Translations under genes and position numbers: made by a program
Part shown: in pieces, positions 33,176 through 33,264 of the stretch
Numbering within the stretch: the stretch's first letter is position 1
Layout: each line of letters starts with the position of its first letter
Source: Chthoniobacteraceae bacterium
Lineage (GTDB): Bacteria > Verrucomicrobiota > Verrucomicrobiia > Chthoniobacterales > Chthoniobacteraceae
Direction: 5' to 3'
NCBI GenBank assembly: GCA_947476045.1
Contig: CANJNZ010000053.1
Span: 1-33,264 of the forward strand
Length of the DNA stretch: 33,264 bases
The notes under the pieces: generated by a model
Told to the model about the DNA's origin: nothing
The model's database searches: none
Seen by the model: the letters and a program-made list of their open reading frames with translations, nothing else

Positions 33176-33264
33176 ATGAAAAGTTACAGCAATGACTTGA
33201 GAGAACGCATAGTCACGGCGCGAGCACGCGGCGACAGCGCGGCGGAAGTCGCTCGGCGCTTCGG
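33176..33264 (+). mobile_element. IS630-type transposase, N-terminal part, cut by the window edge
   Basis: The visible 29 residues (MKSYSNDLRERIVTARARG then DSAAEVARRF) are the start of the helix-turn-helix of IS630-family transposases, whose members begin with 'MK-x-YS-x-DLR-x-R-(I/V)-V'. A canonical ribosome binding site (AGAGGAG, 33166-33172) precedes the ATG, unlike nearly all other genes in the window. The left end of the element, with its TA target, should lie in the AT-rich tract near 33128-33140, but the inverted repeat cannot be confirmed without the far end. Confidence 0.8.

Overview
The window looks like a chromosomal segment of a moderately GC-rich Gram-negative bacterium, most probably a member of the Verrucomicrobia (Chthoniobacter/Spartobacteria-like). 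This is an inference from gene content: a secreted ThuA-like protein, a secreted alpha/alpha-toroid (prenyltransferase-like) protein paired with a giant LamG-type secreted protein, a trans-envelope sigma/anti-sigma pair, and pyruvate dehydrogenase of the separate E1-alpha/E1-beta type. Almost no native gene shows a Shine-Dalgarno sequence. No rRNA, tRNA or CRISPR array was seen.

Layout. 1-300: a scarred edge, where the tail of an unknown plus-strand ORF abuts a small membrane-protein gene that seems cut short and is translationally coupled to an ADP-ribosylglycohydrolase (288-1208). 1305-2000: a secreted protein of unknown function. 2171-8199: a plus-strand run of alaS, a group III-like truncated haemoglobin, DAHP synthase, exonuclease III and an AmgK-like sugar kinase. 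8188-10417: a minus-strand operon of ECF sigma factor, single-pass membrane protein (probable anti-sigma) and a PDZ protein with an HtrA fold whose three catalytic residues are all replaced. 10895-15274: the chaperone block dnaK, a small secreted protein, groES and groEL, closed by a strong hairpin terminator. 15414-15934: a type II toxin-antitoxin pair. 16117-20839: a toroid protein, a 992-residue multi-module secreted protein and an acidic unknown. 20836-23960: an amidohydrolase and pdhA-pdhB on the minus strand. 24168-27988: a ThuA-like protein, argA (N-acetylglutamate synthase) and a sodium:solute symporter. 27989-28474: a gene-free region with DnaA-box-like sites and inverted repeats, a candidate oriC. 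28475-29842: dnaA, whose GTG start lies inside a perfect DnaA box. 29986-32250: a large lipoprotein. 32253-32987: an amino-acid-type ABC ATPase without visible partners. 33176-33264: the start of an IS630-type transposase.

How the genes may work together. The best candidate for an undescribed system is the sigma/anti-sigma/dead-HtrA operon: it has the gene order expected of an envelope-stress circuit (compare RpoE-RseA-DegS), but the DegS-like member cannot be a conventional serine protease, so it may act as a peptide-binding sensor or scaffold. The second candidate is the overlapping toroid/992-residue pair, whose larger member has a symmetric design of two beta modules, LamG, three beta modules, LamG, two beta modules. 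The third is the dnaA region, where initiator binding and translation start share the same bases.
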